Assembly: GCA_903838415.1 (NCBI GenBank)
Contig: CAILYI010000084.1
Coordinates: 1-64,000 of the forward strand
Direction: 5' to 3'
DNA length: 64,000 nucleotides
Origin: an uncultured Anaerolineae bacterium
Lineage (GTDB): Bacteria > Chloroflexota > Anaerolineae > Anaerolineales > Villigracilaceae
This document shows, piece after piece, positions 31,250 to 39,989 of the stretch. Position 1 is the first letter of the stretch. The number at the start of each line of letters is the position of its first letter. The translations under genes and the position numbers were made by a program. The notes below the pieces were generated by a model. The model saw only the letters and a program-made list of their open reading frames with translations. It did not search any database and was not told where the DNA came from.

Positions 31250-33247
31250 ATGCTGACCCTCGTTGAAAAAATTCTGTTCGCTTTGGCAGTGGTGATTTCG
31301 TTGTATTTCACCTGGAAAGGCGTTGAACGCATCATCAAAAATATTGCCAGTGGCAGCGGAAAACCCGATTGGAATGTCGTAACGCGCAAAGCCGGTGGCG
31401 CAATCATCAATTTCTTCACTTTTCAGCCGGTCTTTCGCTTTCGACTGATCCCGAGTATTTTGCATGGCCTGATCGGTTGGGGTTTTATCTCCTTTTTGCT
31501 GATCAATCTGGGAGATTTAATTTACGCTTACACTGGCTGGCGTTTACTGAACAATACCGGGATTTTTGGCGACTTATACCGTTTCCTGGCGGATTTCGTC
31601 AATGTGGCGATTTTGGTGGGGGTCGTGGCGATGGCGGTGCGCCGGTTTATCATCCGCCCCGCAACGCTTTCCACGCGCGCGACGACTTTACTCGACCCGC
31701 AGGCGCGATTCGGCATCAACCGCGATTCCGCCATCGTGGCGGGATTTATCTTCCTGCACAACTCCGGCCGTTTGTTGGGCGAATCCTTCAATGTGGCGTT
31801 GAGCGGTCACGCTGACAGTTGGCAACCGTTCATTTCAACGCTGGCCAGGCTGTGGGCGGGGACGAATGAGACAACCCTGGTGGCGGGGGAACATGTCATG
31901 TTCTGGCTGTCGATCGGTGCGGTGGTGGCCTTCCTGCCTTATTTCCCTTATTCAAAACATCTTCACCTGTTTTTTGCGCCGATTAATTTTGCGCTGAAAC
32001 CCGAGCGAAAATCGATCGGGCAGTTGAGCTTTGTAAATCTGGACGATCAGTCGATTGAGCAGTTTGGCGCGGCCAAAGTCAGCGATTTGGGCTACGAGCA
32101 AATCATCGATTCGTATGCCTGCATCATGTGTTTCCGCTGCCAGGAAGTTTGCCCGGCCTATAACACCGGCAAGCTGCTCTCTCCGGCGGCGCTGGAAATC
32201 AACAAACGCTACAATTTCAATCATGGCGGCGGGACGGACCGGCCGCTGAGCGAACTGATCAGCGAAGAAGCGGTCTGGGCCTGCACCTCCTGCGGCGCCT
32301 GTGTGGACATTTGCCCGGTGGGAAATGAGCCGATGCGCGATATTCTCGATATTCGTCGCAACCTGGCGATGATGGAAAGCGCCTTCCCGAAGCAGTTCGA
32401 AACGGCTTTCCGCGGCATGGAACGCAACATGAATCCGTGGAATGTGCCGCAGGCCGACCGCATGAAGTGGGCGGCGGGCTTGAACGTGCCGACCATTGAG
32501 CAGAATCCCGAACCGGAGATTTTGTGGTGGGTGGGCTGTGCCCCGGCGACGGATGCGCGCGCGCAGAAAACGGCGCAGGCTTTTGCAAAGATTTTGAACG
32601 CGGCTGGAGTCAATTATGCCGTTTTGGGCAAGAACGAATCCTGCACCGGCGATTCGGCCCGCCGCGCCGGGCGCGAGGACATTTTCTTTGGGCTGGCGAT
32701 GGGCAACGTGGAGTTGTTGAACGAAGTCAAGCCACAGCGCATTGTGACCACCTGCCCACACTGCCTGCACACCATCAAGAACGAATATCCGGCCTTTGGC
32801 GGCAACTATGAAGTAATTCATCATACCCAGCTGATCAACGAACTGGTGGGTGCGGGGAAAATCCAGTTATCGGAGGCCGCTGACGAAACTGCCCAGGGCA
32901 AAACGGTGACTTTCCACGATCCGTGTTATCTGGGGCGGCACAACGGCGTGATTGACGCGCCGCGCGTGGCGCTCAAATCTGCCGGGCTGGCGACGGTGGA
33001 AATGCCGCGCAACAGCGCAAAATCATTCTGCTGCGGCGCAGGCGGCGCGCAAATGTGGAAGGAAGAAGAAGCGGGCACGGGCAAGGTCAATAACGTGCGC
33101 TTTGCCGAGGCTAAAGCCAGCGGCGCGGAAATGCTCGCCGTTGGCTGTCCGTTCTGCCTGACGATGATGGAAGATGCATCGAAGGCCGATAACACGTCCA
33201 TGCAGGTGCGGGATGTGGCCGAGTTGGTGGCGGCGAGATTGAAATAA
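31250..33247 (+). CDS. Membrane-bound heterodisulfide-reductase-like (HdrD/GlpC-type) Fe-S oxidoreductase
   Basis: This 665-residue protein begins with a membrane domain of about five helices resembling the nitrate reductase gamma fold. Two 4Fe-4S motifs follow (CIMCFRCQEVCPAY and CTSCGACVDICPVG). Two CCG-type domains come next: NESCTGDSARRAG and CPHCLHTIKNEYP, then HDPCYLGRHNG and SFCCGAGGAQMW. This architecture is shared with membrane proteins coupled to ETF, lactate or glycerol-3-phosphate oxidation and HmcF/DsrK-type subunits. It likely moves electrons between a cytoplasmic partner and the quinone pool. No obvious partner gene is adjacent. The start at 31250 follows AGGAGA. Confidence 0.85.
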   Translation: MLTLVEKILFALAVVISLYFTWKGVERIIKNIASGSGKPDWNVVTRKAGGAIINFFTFQPVFRFRLIPSILHGLIGWGFISFLLINLGDLIYAYTGWRLLNNTGIFGDLYRFLADFVNVAILVGVVAMAVRRFIIRPATLSTRATTLLDPQARFGINRDSAIVAGFIFLHNSGRLLGESFNVALSGHADSWQPFISTLARLWAGTNETTLVAGEHVMFWLSIGAVVAFLPYFPYSKHLHLFFAPINFALKPERKSIGQLSFVNLDDQSIEQFGAAKVSDLGYEQIIDSYACIMCFRCQEVCPAYNTGKLLSPAALEINKRYNFNHGGGTDRPLSELISEEAVWACTSCGACVDICPVGNEPMRDILDIRRNLAMMESAFPKQFETAFRGMERNMNPWNVPQADRMKWAAGLNVPTIEQNPEPEILWWVGCAPATDARAQKTAQAFAKILNAAGVNYAVLGKNESCTGDSARRAGREDIFFGLAMGNVELLNEVKPQRIVTTCPHCLHTIKNEYPAFGGNYEVIHHTQLINELVGAGKIQLSEAADETAQGKTVTFHDPCYLGRHNGVIDAPRVALKSAGLATVEMPRNSAKSFCCGAGGAQMWKEEEAGTGKVNNVRFAEAKASGAEMLAVGCPFCLTMMEDASKADNTSMQVRDVAELVAARLK

Positions 33248-33261
33248 TTCCCCAAAAACAG

Positions 33262-33307
33262 AAACGGAGCGCGCAACCTGTTTGTCAGGTTGCGCGCTCC
33301 GTTTTTA
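33262..33307. terminator. Bidirectional terminator
   Basis: A perfect 19-bp stem (33262-33280 / 33286-33304) with a TTTGT loop is flanked by A-rich and T-rich tracts. It lies between the converging Fe-S oxidoreductase and YcaQ-like genes. Confidence 0.92.
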
Positions 33308-33315
33308 TATCCAAA

Positions 33316-34554
33316 TCATAGCGCCTGCGCCAGTTTTTCACCAAATTCGGCGGGCTGGCTTTTTTCAATGACCAGGTCGTGGGCTTTGTGGAAATCCATG
33401 AAATCGCGCAGGGCGGCGGCCACGTCAGAAACCAGTTCCTCGTCCGGTTCGATGCCAGGTTCGAGATAAAGCGCCTTGAGCCGCCAAAGGCCGGTTTTCC
33501 GTTCCAGCTTGGGGTCGAAGCGCCCCACCAGACGGTCTTTGTGCAAAATTGGCAGGCAGAAGTAGCCGTAGACGCGCTTTTCAGCGGGATAATACGCTTC
33601 CAGCCGCTGACGGAAGCCCCAGAAAGCCTCGTCGCGGCCCTGCGCCCACCACAAATTGTCAAACGGATTCAGAAAAGTCGTCCGCTGCGGGCGGATTTCG
33701 CCAGCGGCGGCTTTTTCCAATAAATCCAGCTGCGTGTGGTGGACGATGAGCGTTTTCTCACCGGCCAGGGTTTCGCCCTGCACCTCCAGCAGTGTGCCAG
33801 CCTTGACCAATTCGGCGATCAGCGGGCGCGCTTTGCCCAGCTTCATCCAGGTGTAATCGGCGGCGTTGCGCGGAAAACTGATCCCCAGCGCTTTTGCGCC
33901 GCGTTCCAGCCAGAAACGGTCGCGTTCTTCGGCGGTCGGCTCAGTTTGATCGACCCAGGCGGGCAAAACCCGTCCGGTTAAATCGTAAACGCGCTGAAAA
34001 TTGACTCGCTTGGCGATCATTAACTCGCCAAAGCTGAAAAGGTGTTCCAGCGCCATTTTTTCGGGCCGCCAGTTCCACCAGGTGCCGTGCTGAAGTTTTT
34101 CGCCATCAATGCTGCTGGCGCGCAGCCCGCCTTCCGCGCGGATGCGCTCCAGGATACCCGCCATCAACTCGCGGTTGCCGGGACTGGCATTCCATTCGGT
34201 GTACCAGCGATGTCCATTCTCGCGCAGGTGACGCTGCTGCGGCATCTGGTAGCGATATTCGTGCATCGGGAGATAGCAGGCGGCGTGGTACCAGCCTTCG
34301 AAAACCTGTCGATTCTCAGCGTCAAAGGCCAGATTGTCAAAAATGGATTGGGGATAATTGCCGTGCCTGGACCAAATCGTGACGTAATGGGCGCGCGCTA
34401 CCATCTGGAGTGTGTCGATCTGGACTGCCCCGAGCCGGTCTACCGTTTCGAAAACGGAATCAGGGCTGGGGGCGGGCTCTGCTCCATTGGCGGTATCCAG
34501 TCCAGTGGCGTGTAAGGCCAGGGCGCGCAGGGCGGACAAAGGGTAAACCGTCAT
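33316..34554 (-). CDS. YcaQ/AlkZ-like winged-helix DNA glycosylase family protein
   Basis: This 412-residue protein matches the HTH_42 (YcaQ/AlkZ) superfamily. The N-terminal part has LGAVQIDTLQMVARAHYVTIWSRHG, including the QxD motif (Gln45, Asp47) that is catalytic in E. coli YcaQ, an interstrand crosslink glycosylase. A later segment FLNPFDNLWWAQGRDEAFWGF and YYPAEKRVYGYFCLPIL are also characteristic. It would excise alkylated bases or unhook crosslinks in DNA, but substrate is not certain. It is followed 7 bases later by the DMT permease on the same strand but in another order of transcription (permease gene upstream). Confidence 0.85.
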   Translation of the reverse strand: MTVYPLSALRALALHATGLDTANGAEPAPSPDSVFETVDRLGAVQIDTLQMVARAHYVTIWSRHGNYPQSIFDNLAFDAENRQVFEGWYHAACYLPMHEYRYQMPQQRHLRENGHRWYTEWNASPGNRELMAGILERIRAEGGLRASSIDGEKLQHGTWWNWRPEKMALEHLFSFGELMIAKRVNFQRVYDLTGRVLPAWVDQTEPTAEERDRFWLERGAKALGISFPRNAADYTWMKLGKARPLIAELVKAGTLLEVQGETLAGEKTLIVHHTQLDLLEKAAAGEIRPQRTTFLNPFDNLWWAQGRDEAFWGFRQRLEAYYPAEKRVYGYFCLPILHKDRLVGRFDPKLERKTGLWRLKALYLEPGIEPDEELVSDVAAALRDFMDFHKAHDLVIEKSQPAEFGEKLAQAL

Positions 34555-34561
34555 TTTTATC

Positions 34562-35464
34562 CTATTTCAAAAACAACAAGGCTACGCCGCCGATCGCCAC
34601 CAGTGTTCCGGCGACAGACTGCCAGCCAAAGCGTTCTTTGAACACAAAATAGCTGATCGGCAGCATGAATACCGGCGGCAGCGCCATCAGCGTGGAGGCG
34701 ACGCCAACTTCGGCGTGCTGGATGGCCAGCAGTGAAGACGAAACGCCGATCACCGGGCCAAACAACGCTCCAAAAGCGGCCCAACCCAAACCGCTCGGGT
34801 GCTCACGGGCAGCGTTTACCGTACTGCCGACCTGTTTCTGGAAAATGGCGGTGATCCATAAAAATAGGATGGCGGCCGTCATGCGGATGACCGTCCCAGC
34901 GAAGGGCGGAAAATTGCCCGACATGCCTTGTTTGGAAAGCACCAATCCGCCCGCCTGCCCCATAGCGGCGAAAATGCCGAATAAAACGCCGCGTATGGAA
35001 AGCCGGGCGTGTTCCTCGCCCGCTTGCAGCTCCGGGCGGGTCAGCACCACCCAGCCGATACCCACCAGTGTGATAAACATGCCCACAAACTGCATGGCCT
35101 TCAGGTTTTCACCGAAAAACATCCAGGCAATCGCCGCGCTGAAAATGGGGGCCAGGCTGAGCAGCAGCAGCCCAATCCGTGGGCCCACCAGCTGATAGGA
35201 GCGGAATAAAAACGCATCGCCAATGGCGAGCCCAACAATGCCGGAAAACATCAGCCAGAACCAGCGCGTCGGCCCGGCGTTGAACGGAATTGGCTGTCCA
35301 TACAGCAGGCCGTTAATCAGCAGTAAGGCCAAGAATGCCAACGTCACACGGACGCGATTGATGACTTGTGAACTAAACTGGCGCCCAGCCAGGGAAAAGC
35401 CGATCGCTGATAATGACCAGCAAAAGGAGGTAAAGAGTGCCGCGATTTCACCGATGAAAGTCAT
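34562..35464 (-). CDS. DMT superfamily (EamA) transporter
   Basis: This 300-residue protein has ten hydrophobic helices in two EamA repeats. The repeats meet near residue 150, and the conserved WMFFGENLKAMQFVGMFITLVGI motif of the first half is echoed by FVFKERFGWQSVAGTLVAIGG at the end of the second. Such permeases export amino acids, nucleotides or other metabolites; the substrate is unknown. The ATG at 35464 has GAGGAG upstream. The ORF track begins 14 codons earlier inside a hairpin region. Confidence 0.88.
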   Translation of the reverse strand: MTFIGEIAALFTSFCWSLSAIGFSLAGRQFSSQVINRVRVTLAFLALLLINGLLYGQPIPFNAGPTRWFWLMFSGIVGLAIGDAFLFRSYQLVGPRIGLLLLSLAPIFSAAIAWMFFGENLKAMQFVGMFITLVGIGWVVLTRPELQAGEEHARLSIRGVLFGIFAAMGQAGGLVLSKQGMSGNFPPFAGTVIRMTAAILFLWITAIFQKQVGSTVNAAREHPSGLGWAAFGALFGPVIGVSSSLLAIQHAEVGVASTLMALPPVFMLPISYFVFKERFGWQSVAGTLVAIGGVALLFLK

Positions 35465-35483
35465 TGTTCTCCTCAAAAAGCAA

Positions 35484-35504
35484 GCCGGGAGCACCGCTCC
35501 CGGC
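35484..35504 (-). terminator. Terminator-like hairpin upstream of the DMT gene
   Basis: A perfect 9-bp stem GCCGGGAGC/GCTCCCGGC with a 3-base loop is followed on the minus strand by TTGCTTTTTG. It lies after the metallophosphatase stop and just before the DMT start. Confidence 0.7.
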
Positions 35505-35541
35505 AAGAGTATATCCGAAAATCCAGGCCTGAATTTTGATT

Positions 35542-36888
35542 TTAGACGAAGGTTCCCGTCCAGGCCTCGAAGTTCCGTTCGCCGCGTTCTTCCCGATCAT
35601 AAAACGTCAAATATGTCATGGATTGGTAGGGCACGAACTTCTGCGATTCGAGGTTTTTCACGGCCAGGTCAAAGTAGGAATGCCAGGTGCCGGTGTTGAA
35701 GTAAACCTGGTTTTCCTCGTCCGGCGGCACGCCCTCGGCATCCAATGGGATGACTTCGTGGTGGTGGGTATGTCCGTAAATGATATAACGGGCCGAACTA
35801 TCCACAAAAGCGGGTTCGAGCAGGGCATGATTGGTGTAGGAGATTTGACCCTCCCACATTTTCTCGCGCACCCAGACCACCACATCGTTGATGGTGTTGA
35901 AGGAAGCCCGTTTTGAGATTTTTACCACCAGCTCCATGGCATCGACGATGTCAAATTGGAAGGCTTTATCGGCCTGGCGCACGAAATCGATTTGCAGAAA
36001 ATCGTCGCTGAGCTGATCCCAAATTTTCTTAAGCTGACGTTCGAGCGCTTTTGAACCGGCGTGCTGGCGGATCTGACCGCTGATCCATAACGAAGTGGCC
36101 AGCGCCGGGCGGACGTTAGTCAATTTGCGCAGACTGTCGAGAATGGCGGGCGGCAGATCGGTGCCCACATCACGCGCCACCACTACCGGGTAGCGGTTGA
36201 GCACTTCCATCGCGAAGACGTCGCCCAGGGTGCTGAAGTTGCGTCCCTTTTCGCGATCGTAATTGAATTTGTCATATTTATCGCCGTGATGGCCATAGGC
36301 GTTGTAACGCGCAAAAAGATTCTGCAGTGGCTCGTGCTCGGCTAGTTCCCAGGGAAAGTTATCGGCCGGATTGCTCAAGCCCATTGCGTCGATCATTTCC
36401 TGGCGGATGGCGTCGAAGGCCGGGCCGGGCAGGTGGTAGTACCAGTCGTGGTTGCCGACCATGTAATGGATGTTGACGTGCGGGACGGCGTGTTCGCGTG
36501 AATTGAAATCGGGAACGCCCTTGACGGCGGGCGGCAGGAAGACGATCTCTTCCAACGCCAGGCGCTTGAGTGTGTTGACCGCTTCCGCGTTTTCTCTCAG
36601 GATGGCGCGCGTGACTTGCAATAATTTGGCCGCAAATTCGGGCCTGGATGAATCGGTCCAGGGGCGAACATTCCCGTCTAACCATAACGTGGAGTGCAGC
36701 GGGTCGAGAATATCGCCCATCAGCACCAGGTCAATTTGTTTCACCGGATCATAATGACCGTCGCGGCGAAAGGATGAGTGAAAGGCCAGTTCGCGGACTC
36801 GTTCGGAAAACAGGGTAAAAGCATTTGGAGAAATGGACTTGGCACAGGTGCCATCGACCAGATGGATGTCACTGGCAAAAATAAGCAT
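35542..36888 (-). CDS. Calcineurin-like metallophosphoesterase
   Basis: This 448-residue cytoplasmic protein has all the metallophosphoesterase motifs: FASDIHL at the start, LMGDILD, YMVGNHDWYY, and GHTHHHEV near residue 370. It is longer than minimal family members because of an insertion between the GNHD and GHxH motifs. No signal peptide is present. The substrate cannot be told. It is transcribed with the DMT permease and YcaQ-like genes in series but a hairpin separates it from them. Confidence 0.88.
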   Translation of the reverse strand: MLIFASDIHLVDGTCAKSISPNAFTLFSERVRELAFHSSFRRDGHYDPVKQIDLVLMGDILDPLHSTLWLDGNVRPWTDSSRPEFAAKLLQVTRAILRENAEAVNTLKRLALEEIVFLPPAVKGVPDFNSREHAVPHVNIHYMVGNHDWYYHLPGPAFDAIRQEMIDAMGLSNPADNFPWELAEHEPLQNLFARYNAYGHHGDKYDKFNYDREKGRNFSTLGDVFAMEVLNRYPVVVARDVGTDLPPAILDSLRKLTNVRPALATSLWISGQIRQHAGSKALERQLKKIWDQLSDDFLQIDFVRQADKAFQFDIVDAMELVVKISKRASFNTINDVVVWVREKMWEGQISYTNHALLEPAFVDSSARYIIYGHTHHHEVIPLDAEGVPPDEENQVYFNTGTWHSYFDLAVKNLESQKFVPYQSMTYLTFYDREERGERNFEAWTGTFV

Positions 36889-36933
36889 GGAAAACCTCCA
36901 GTCCCAGCGCCCAGAACAGGGCGCTCATCATCA

Positions 36934-37380
36934 TTATAACTTCTTCGCAAAATGCACCAGGTGTTCCTTGATTTCATAGCCCAGGCTGACGTGCGCTGTA
37001 ATACTGGTTCCATTGTCCAGCCAGGTATCGGAGCCCATTTCGGTCAGACCGCGCTCTTTGGCCCAGTTTTCCATAGCCTGGATGAGCCTGCCGCCGACAC
37101 CGGCGCGGCGCAGATCCTGATCCACGTACCAGCCTTCGATGTAGCCGACCGGGCCGGTTTCACAGCCGTCCGCGTATTTGCGGGTGCCGCCTTCCAGGAA
37201 GCCGGCCAGTTTGCCGGTGGGCAGCGCCGCCACAAAGACCGGGGCCTCTGCGGAATTGGCCAGGATTTCATCCATTTCGGCCAGTAACTCTGTGGCGAGG
37301 TGATGTGGCCAGAGCAGCAGGCGCATTCTCAGCCACTCGGGCTTGTCTGCGGCGCAGATTCGACGAATCAAGACAGTCAT
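36934..37380 (-). CDS. GNAT acetyltransferase, AAC(6')-like
   Basis: This 148-residue GNAT-fold protein carries the acetyl-CoA motif region VDQDLRRAGVGGRLIQAMENWA. The C-terminal part (MGSDTWLDNGTSITAHVSLGYEI) and the GPVGYIEGWYV strand resemble aminoglycoside 6'-N-acetyltransferases of the AAC(6')-I group. Environmental relatives are common and often have no resistance role, so I call it AAC(6')-like only. It is transcribed on the minus strand between ferritin and metallophosphatase genes. Confidence 0.75.
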   Translation of the reverse strand: MTVLIRRICAADKPEWLRMRLLLWPHHLATELLAEMDEILANSAEAPVFVAALPTGKLAGFLEGGTRKYADGCETGPVGYIEGWYVDQDLRRAGVGGRLIQAMENWAKERGLTEMGSDTWLDNGTSITAHVSLGYEIKEHLVHFAKKL

Positions 37381-37403
37381 ACCGTCTCCGGGTTAAATCA
37401 AAG

Positions 37404-37428
37404 ACCCCAAAGGAGATTCCTTCGGGGC
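37404..37428 (-). terminator. Terminator after ferritin gene
   Basis: A 10-bp stem with one G-U pair in the minus-strand RNA (CCCCGAAGGA / TCCTTTGGGG) is followed by a T-rich tract (TCTTTGATTT). It lies between the ferritin stop and the acetyltransferase start. Confidence 0.75.
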
Positions 37429-37446
37429 CTGCTGTCAATTGAATAT

Positions 37447-37938
37447 CTACTTGCCGCGTTTGGCCAGCTGGTGATCGAGCTGGAGCACAGCGGTTTCATG
37501 CGCTTCGATGCGCTTCATGCTTTCGATTACACCCGCAGCATTCTTTTCCTCTTCGACTTGCTCGTTGATGAACCATTGCAGCAAGATCTGGGCGGCGTAA
37601 TCTTTCTCTTTCTGGGCTACTTCGTACAGCTCGTGGATGGAGCGGGTGATAAGTTGTTCGTGCTCGTAAACGGCTTTGAAGGCGGCCATTGGGCCATTCC
37701 ACTCGGTTTCAGGGGCGGCGATCGCTTTTAGCGTTACTTTGCCGCCGCGATCGACGAGATGCGCGAACAATTTCATGGCATGTTCGTGCTCCTCGCCAGC
37801 CTGGACGTGCATCCATTGGGCTGCGCCTGGCAGTCCGCTGCCTTCAAAATAGGCTGCCATCGAGAGATACAAATGCGACGAAAACATTTCCTTGTTAATC
37901 TGGTCGTTGAACGCGTCAATCATCGGTTTACTGATCAT
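37447..37938 (-). CDS. Ferritin (non-haem, FtnA-like)
   Basis: This 163-residue four-helix ferritin stores iron as ferrihydrite after ferroxidase oxidation. Motifs include NKEMFSSHLYLSMAAYFEGSGLPGAAQWM with the first ferroxidase Glu, and EEHEHAMKLFAHLVDRGGKV (the ExxH pair). The helix ending QWFINEQVEEEKNA follows. I chose the ATG at 37938 because AAGGAG lies just upstream; the ORF-track start places six codons inside that site. A TATAAT box lies at 37980-37985 (minus strand). With 44 haem sites in the neighbourhood, iron storage is a sensible companion, but this is not evidence of direct linkage. Confidence 0.93.
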   Translation of the reverse strand: MISKPMIDAFNDQINKEMFSSHLYLSMAAYFEGSGLPGAAQWMHVQAGEEHEHAMKLFAHLVDRGGKVTLKAIAAPETEWNGPMAAFKAVYEHEQLITRSIHELYEVAQKEKDYAAQILLQWFINEQVEEEKNAAGVIESMKRIEAHETAVLQLDHQLAKRGK

Positions 37939-37986
37939 AATTCGCTCCTTTTTCAATAATAGTAAATTCGTACGATTTCATTATAC

Positions 37987-38027
37987 AACGGCAGTCCGGT
38001 TTCGTTACCCGAAATCGGACTGCCGTT
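37987..38027 (-). terminator. Hairpin between SDR and ferritin genes
   Basis: An 18-bp stem with one mismatch or wobble and a short loop has outer arms AACGGCAGTCCG and its complement. It follows the SDR stop (38058) on the minus strand and precedes the ferritin promoter TATAAT. It is probably the terminator of the SDR gene. Confidence 0.7.
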
Positions 38028-38057
38028 GACCAAATTCAATTTATCTGCTGTCGGTTG

Positions 38058-38657
38058 CTAACGCGGGCTTTTTTCGTCAAGACAGAGCGCTAGCACTTCA
38101 GCGACGGGATTTTCAGCGGTCACCGCAAAAACACGAATGCCATATTGGCGCAATTCAGCGTCCGCGCTCTGGCTCATGGTGGCGATGCCGGCTCGGCTGG
38201 CGATAAAGGAGGCGGGCGAGGCGGGGCTGGTTTTCACCACGTTGATCATGATCCCGGCGCTTTGGGCGCGCATCACCCGTCCTACGGATTGCATCATCAG
38301 GAAGGTGCCGATGGCGTTGACTTCAAAGACGCGGTGCAAATCCCATTCGTCCAGATCGAGCAGGGGCGTGTGTGGTTCGACATGGGCGCAGTTGACCAGA
38401 ATGTCGATGCGGGCAAACTCGTCGATCAGGTCGTTAGCCATGGCCTGCACATCCACTTTTTTGGCGATGTCATGGACATAGGCGCGGGCCAGGCCTCCAG
38501 TGGCGGTGATTCCATCCACAACGGGTTCAAGGTTGATGGGTGAGATGTCGTTCGCGGCGACAAAGGCCCCTCGCATGGCAAAGGCCTGCGCGATTTTCCG
38601 TCCAGCGCCTTTGCCAGCGCCAGTAACCAGTACAATTTTCCCTGTCAGATTTTCCAT
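38058..38657 (-). CDS. Short-chain dehydrogenase-fold protein without the YxxxK pair
   Basis: This 199-residue Rossmann protein of the SDR superfamily has VLVTGAGKGAGRKIAQAF at the NAD(P) site. ILVNCAHVE stands where NNAG is usual, and FEVNAIGTF follows. At the active site the expected Tyr-x3-Lys reads Phe151-IAS-Arg155 (SFIASRAG), so both catalytic residues are replaced. It may bind NAD(P) without dehydrogenase activity. The start at 38657 removes 15 unsupported residues of the ORF-track version. It lies 1 base from the upstream M23-like gene. Confidence 0.8.
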   Translation of the reverse strand: MENLTGKIVLVTGAGKGAGRKIAQAFAMRGAFVAANDISPINLEPVVDGITATGGLARAYVHDIAKKVDVQAMANDLIDEFARIDILVNCAHVEPHTPLLDLDEWDLHRVFEVNAIGTFLMMQSVGRVMRAQSAGIMINVVKTSPASPASFIASRAGIATMSQSADAELRQYGIRVFAVTAENPVAEVLALCLDEKSPR

Positions 38658-38658
38658 G

Positions 38659-39360
38659 TCAGTTCTCACAAATCGGAATTCGGTCGAAGTTTTCGTTGGC
38701 ATTCAGGGGCAAGCCCAAATATGGTGAGGGGTCGTAGGTGTTGCTAATGTCGAGTTCGTTGGTGAAATGACCGGCGCCATCGTCGCGCACCACTGAAAAG
38801 TGCAGATGGACGCCGACCGGGTTGTTGGGATCGCCGGAATAATTGCCCTGACGCCCGAGCAGGGTGCCCGCTTCGATCAACTTCTCAGTCGTCCCGGCCG
38901 GGAAATCTGCGGAGATGAAGGAGTTGCCGTTTGAATCGGCCATGTGGGTGTAATAAAGCCAGATCTGGCGGCCAGCTTGCAAGGGATCCTCGGGAACGCG
39001 TACAATGACGGTGGATTTCCACTCGGGCAGGCGGGTGAGATAGCCGGGATAAGCCGCGATGACGGGCGTGATGTTGACGTCCGTCCCGGTGAAGACGTCG
39101 ATGCCTTGGTGACGGTGGCCGGGGCGGAAAGAATCGTCCCACAGAAAACCGACCATGCCGGTGGTGGGAAAGATAAACGGCGCATTGCCGCAGCGCGTCC
39201 CGGGCTGGATGACGAGATTCTGGCTGGCTGCCGGGTTTTTCAAATAGGTCCAAACGGATTGGCCGCGCGCCGAAACCGGGCGGAATTCGCGATAAGCGTA
39301 AATTCCCAGGCCCAGCAGCAGGCCCAAAACAAGGATTCCGATCAGTGTTTTTTGTGGCAT
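38659..39360 (-). CDS. M23-family (LytM/lysostaphin-like) peptidase domain protein, membrane anchored
   Basis: The 233-residue protein starts with a signal-anchor (LIGILVLGLLLGLGIYAY) and carries the M23 zinc motifs. HQGIDVF (first His and Asp) and GVHLHFSV (HxH) are visible, and the LYYTHMA segment lies between. M23 enzymes cut peptide bridges in peptidoglycan or other proteins outside the cell. Anaerolineae cell walls vary, so the target is uncertain. The stop is adjacent to the SDR start. Confidence 0.85.
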   Translation of the reverse strand: MPQKTLIGILVLGLLLGLGIYAYREFRPVSARGQSVWTYLKNPAASQNLVIQPGTRCGNAPFIFPTTGMVGFLWDDSFRPGHRHQGIDVFTGTDVNITPVIAAYPGYLTRLPEWKSTVIVRVPEDPLQAGRQIWLYYTHMADSNGNSFISADFPAGTTEKLIEAGTLLGRQGNYSGDPNNPVGVHLHFSVVRDDGAGHFTNELDISNTYDPSPYLGLPLNANENFDRIPICEN

Positions 39361-39505
39361 GGGCGCAATTATACCTGTCTGCGTGCGTTGACATTTCTCA
39401 TATTCAGATTTAACCCAAATCCGACCTGTTTCTTTTCTTTTTCTAATGGCCGCGCAATATCATAAAGCCATCAATTGACCCGTACAAACACGAAAGGAAA
39501 ATACC

Positions 39506-39898
39506 ATGAGCTTCTATGTAACCACCACTCCGCATCACCTGGCCCGCCGCTGGGCTGCTCACATCCCCAATAATGAGGCAGTTCGTTCCCTGCCGGTTGA
39601 CATCCGCGATGAAGGTCAGGATTATGTGCTGACCGCCTATGTGCCCGGCATGAAGGCCGAAGAGTTGAACATCCAGATTGTGGAAGATGTGCTTTCCATT
39701 GAAGGTACCATCGGCCAGCATGAAGGCGAATACCTGATGAGCGAACTATCCGCGGGCGCCTTCCGCCGCACGCTGCGCCTGCCGGCTGCGCTGAACGCTG
39801 ATAAGGCCGAAGCCAGCATCGAAAACGGCGTGCTGCGCCTGCGCCTGCCCAAGGCCGAGTCAGCTCTGCCCAAGACCATCAAGGTTGCCAGCAAGTAA
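39506..39898 (+). CDS. Small heat shock protein (Hsp20/alpha-crystallin family)
   Basis: This 130-residue chaperone has an alpha-crystallin domain from about residue 32 (PVDIRDEGQDYVLTAYVPGM through IENGVLRLRLPKAE). The consensus A-x-x-x-n-G-V-L motif is seen as ASIENGVLRLRLP. It holds unfolding proteins in oligomers. AAAGGAAA precedes the ATG. A clean terminator follows at 39916. Confidence 0.93.
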   Translation: MSFYVTTTPHHLARRWAAHIPNNEAVRSLPVDIRDEGQDYVLTAYVPGMKAEELNIQIVEDVLSIEGTIGQHEGEYLMSELSAGAFRRTLRLPAALNADKAEASIENGVLRLRLPKAESALPKTIKVASK

Positions 39899-39915
39899 AT
39901 CATCCGCTCCATTTC

Positions 39916-39950
39916 GCAGAGACGCCATCCCGCGGCGTCTCTGCTCGTTT
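39916..39950 (+). terminator. Terminator after hsp20
   Basis: A perfect 11-bp stem GCAGAGACGCC / GGCGTCTCTGC with a 7-base loop is followed by TCGTTT. It closes the hsp20 transcription unit. Confidence 0.85.
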
Positions 39951-39989
39951 AAGGTAAAATACTTCACAAACTCTTTGTGGAGATAAACT

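Noticed and set aside
31952-32824. 290-residue minus-strand ORF
   Set aside because: It is antisense to the Fe-S oxidoreductase, whose cysteine motifs are unmistakable.
36934-37380. Antibiotic resistance gene (aminoglycoside acetyltransferase)
   Set aside because: The similarity to AAC(6') enzymes is at family level only and environmental GNAT proteins often lack resistance function.
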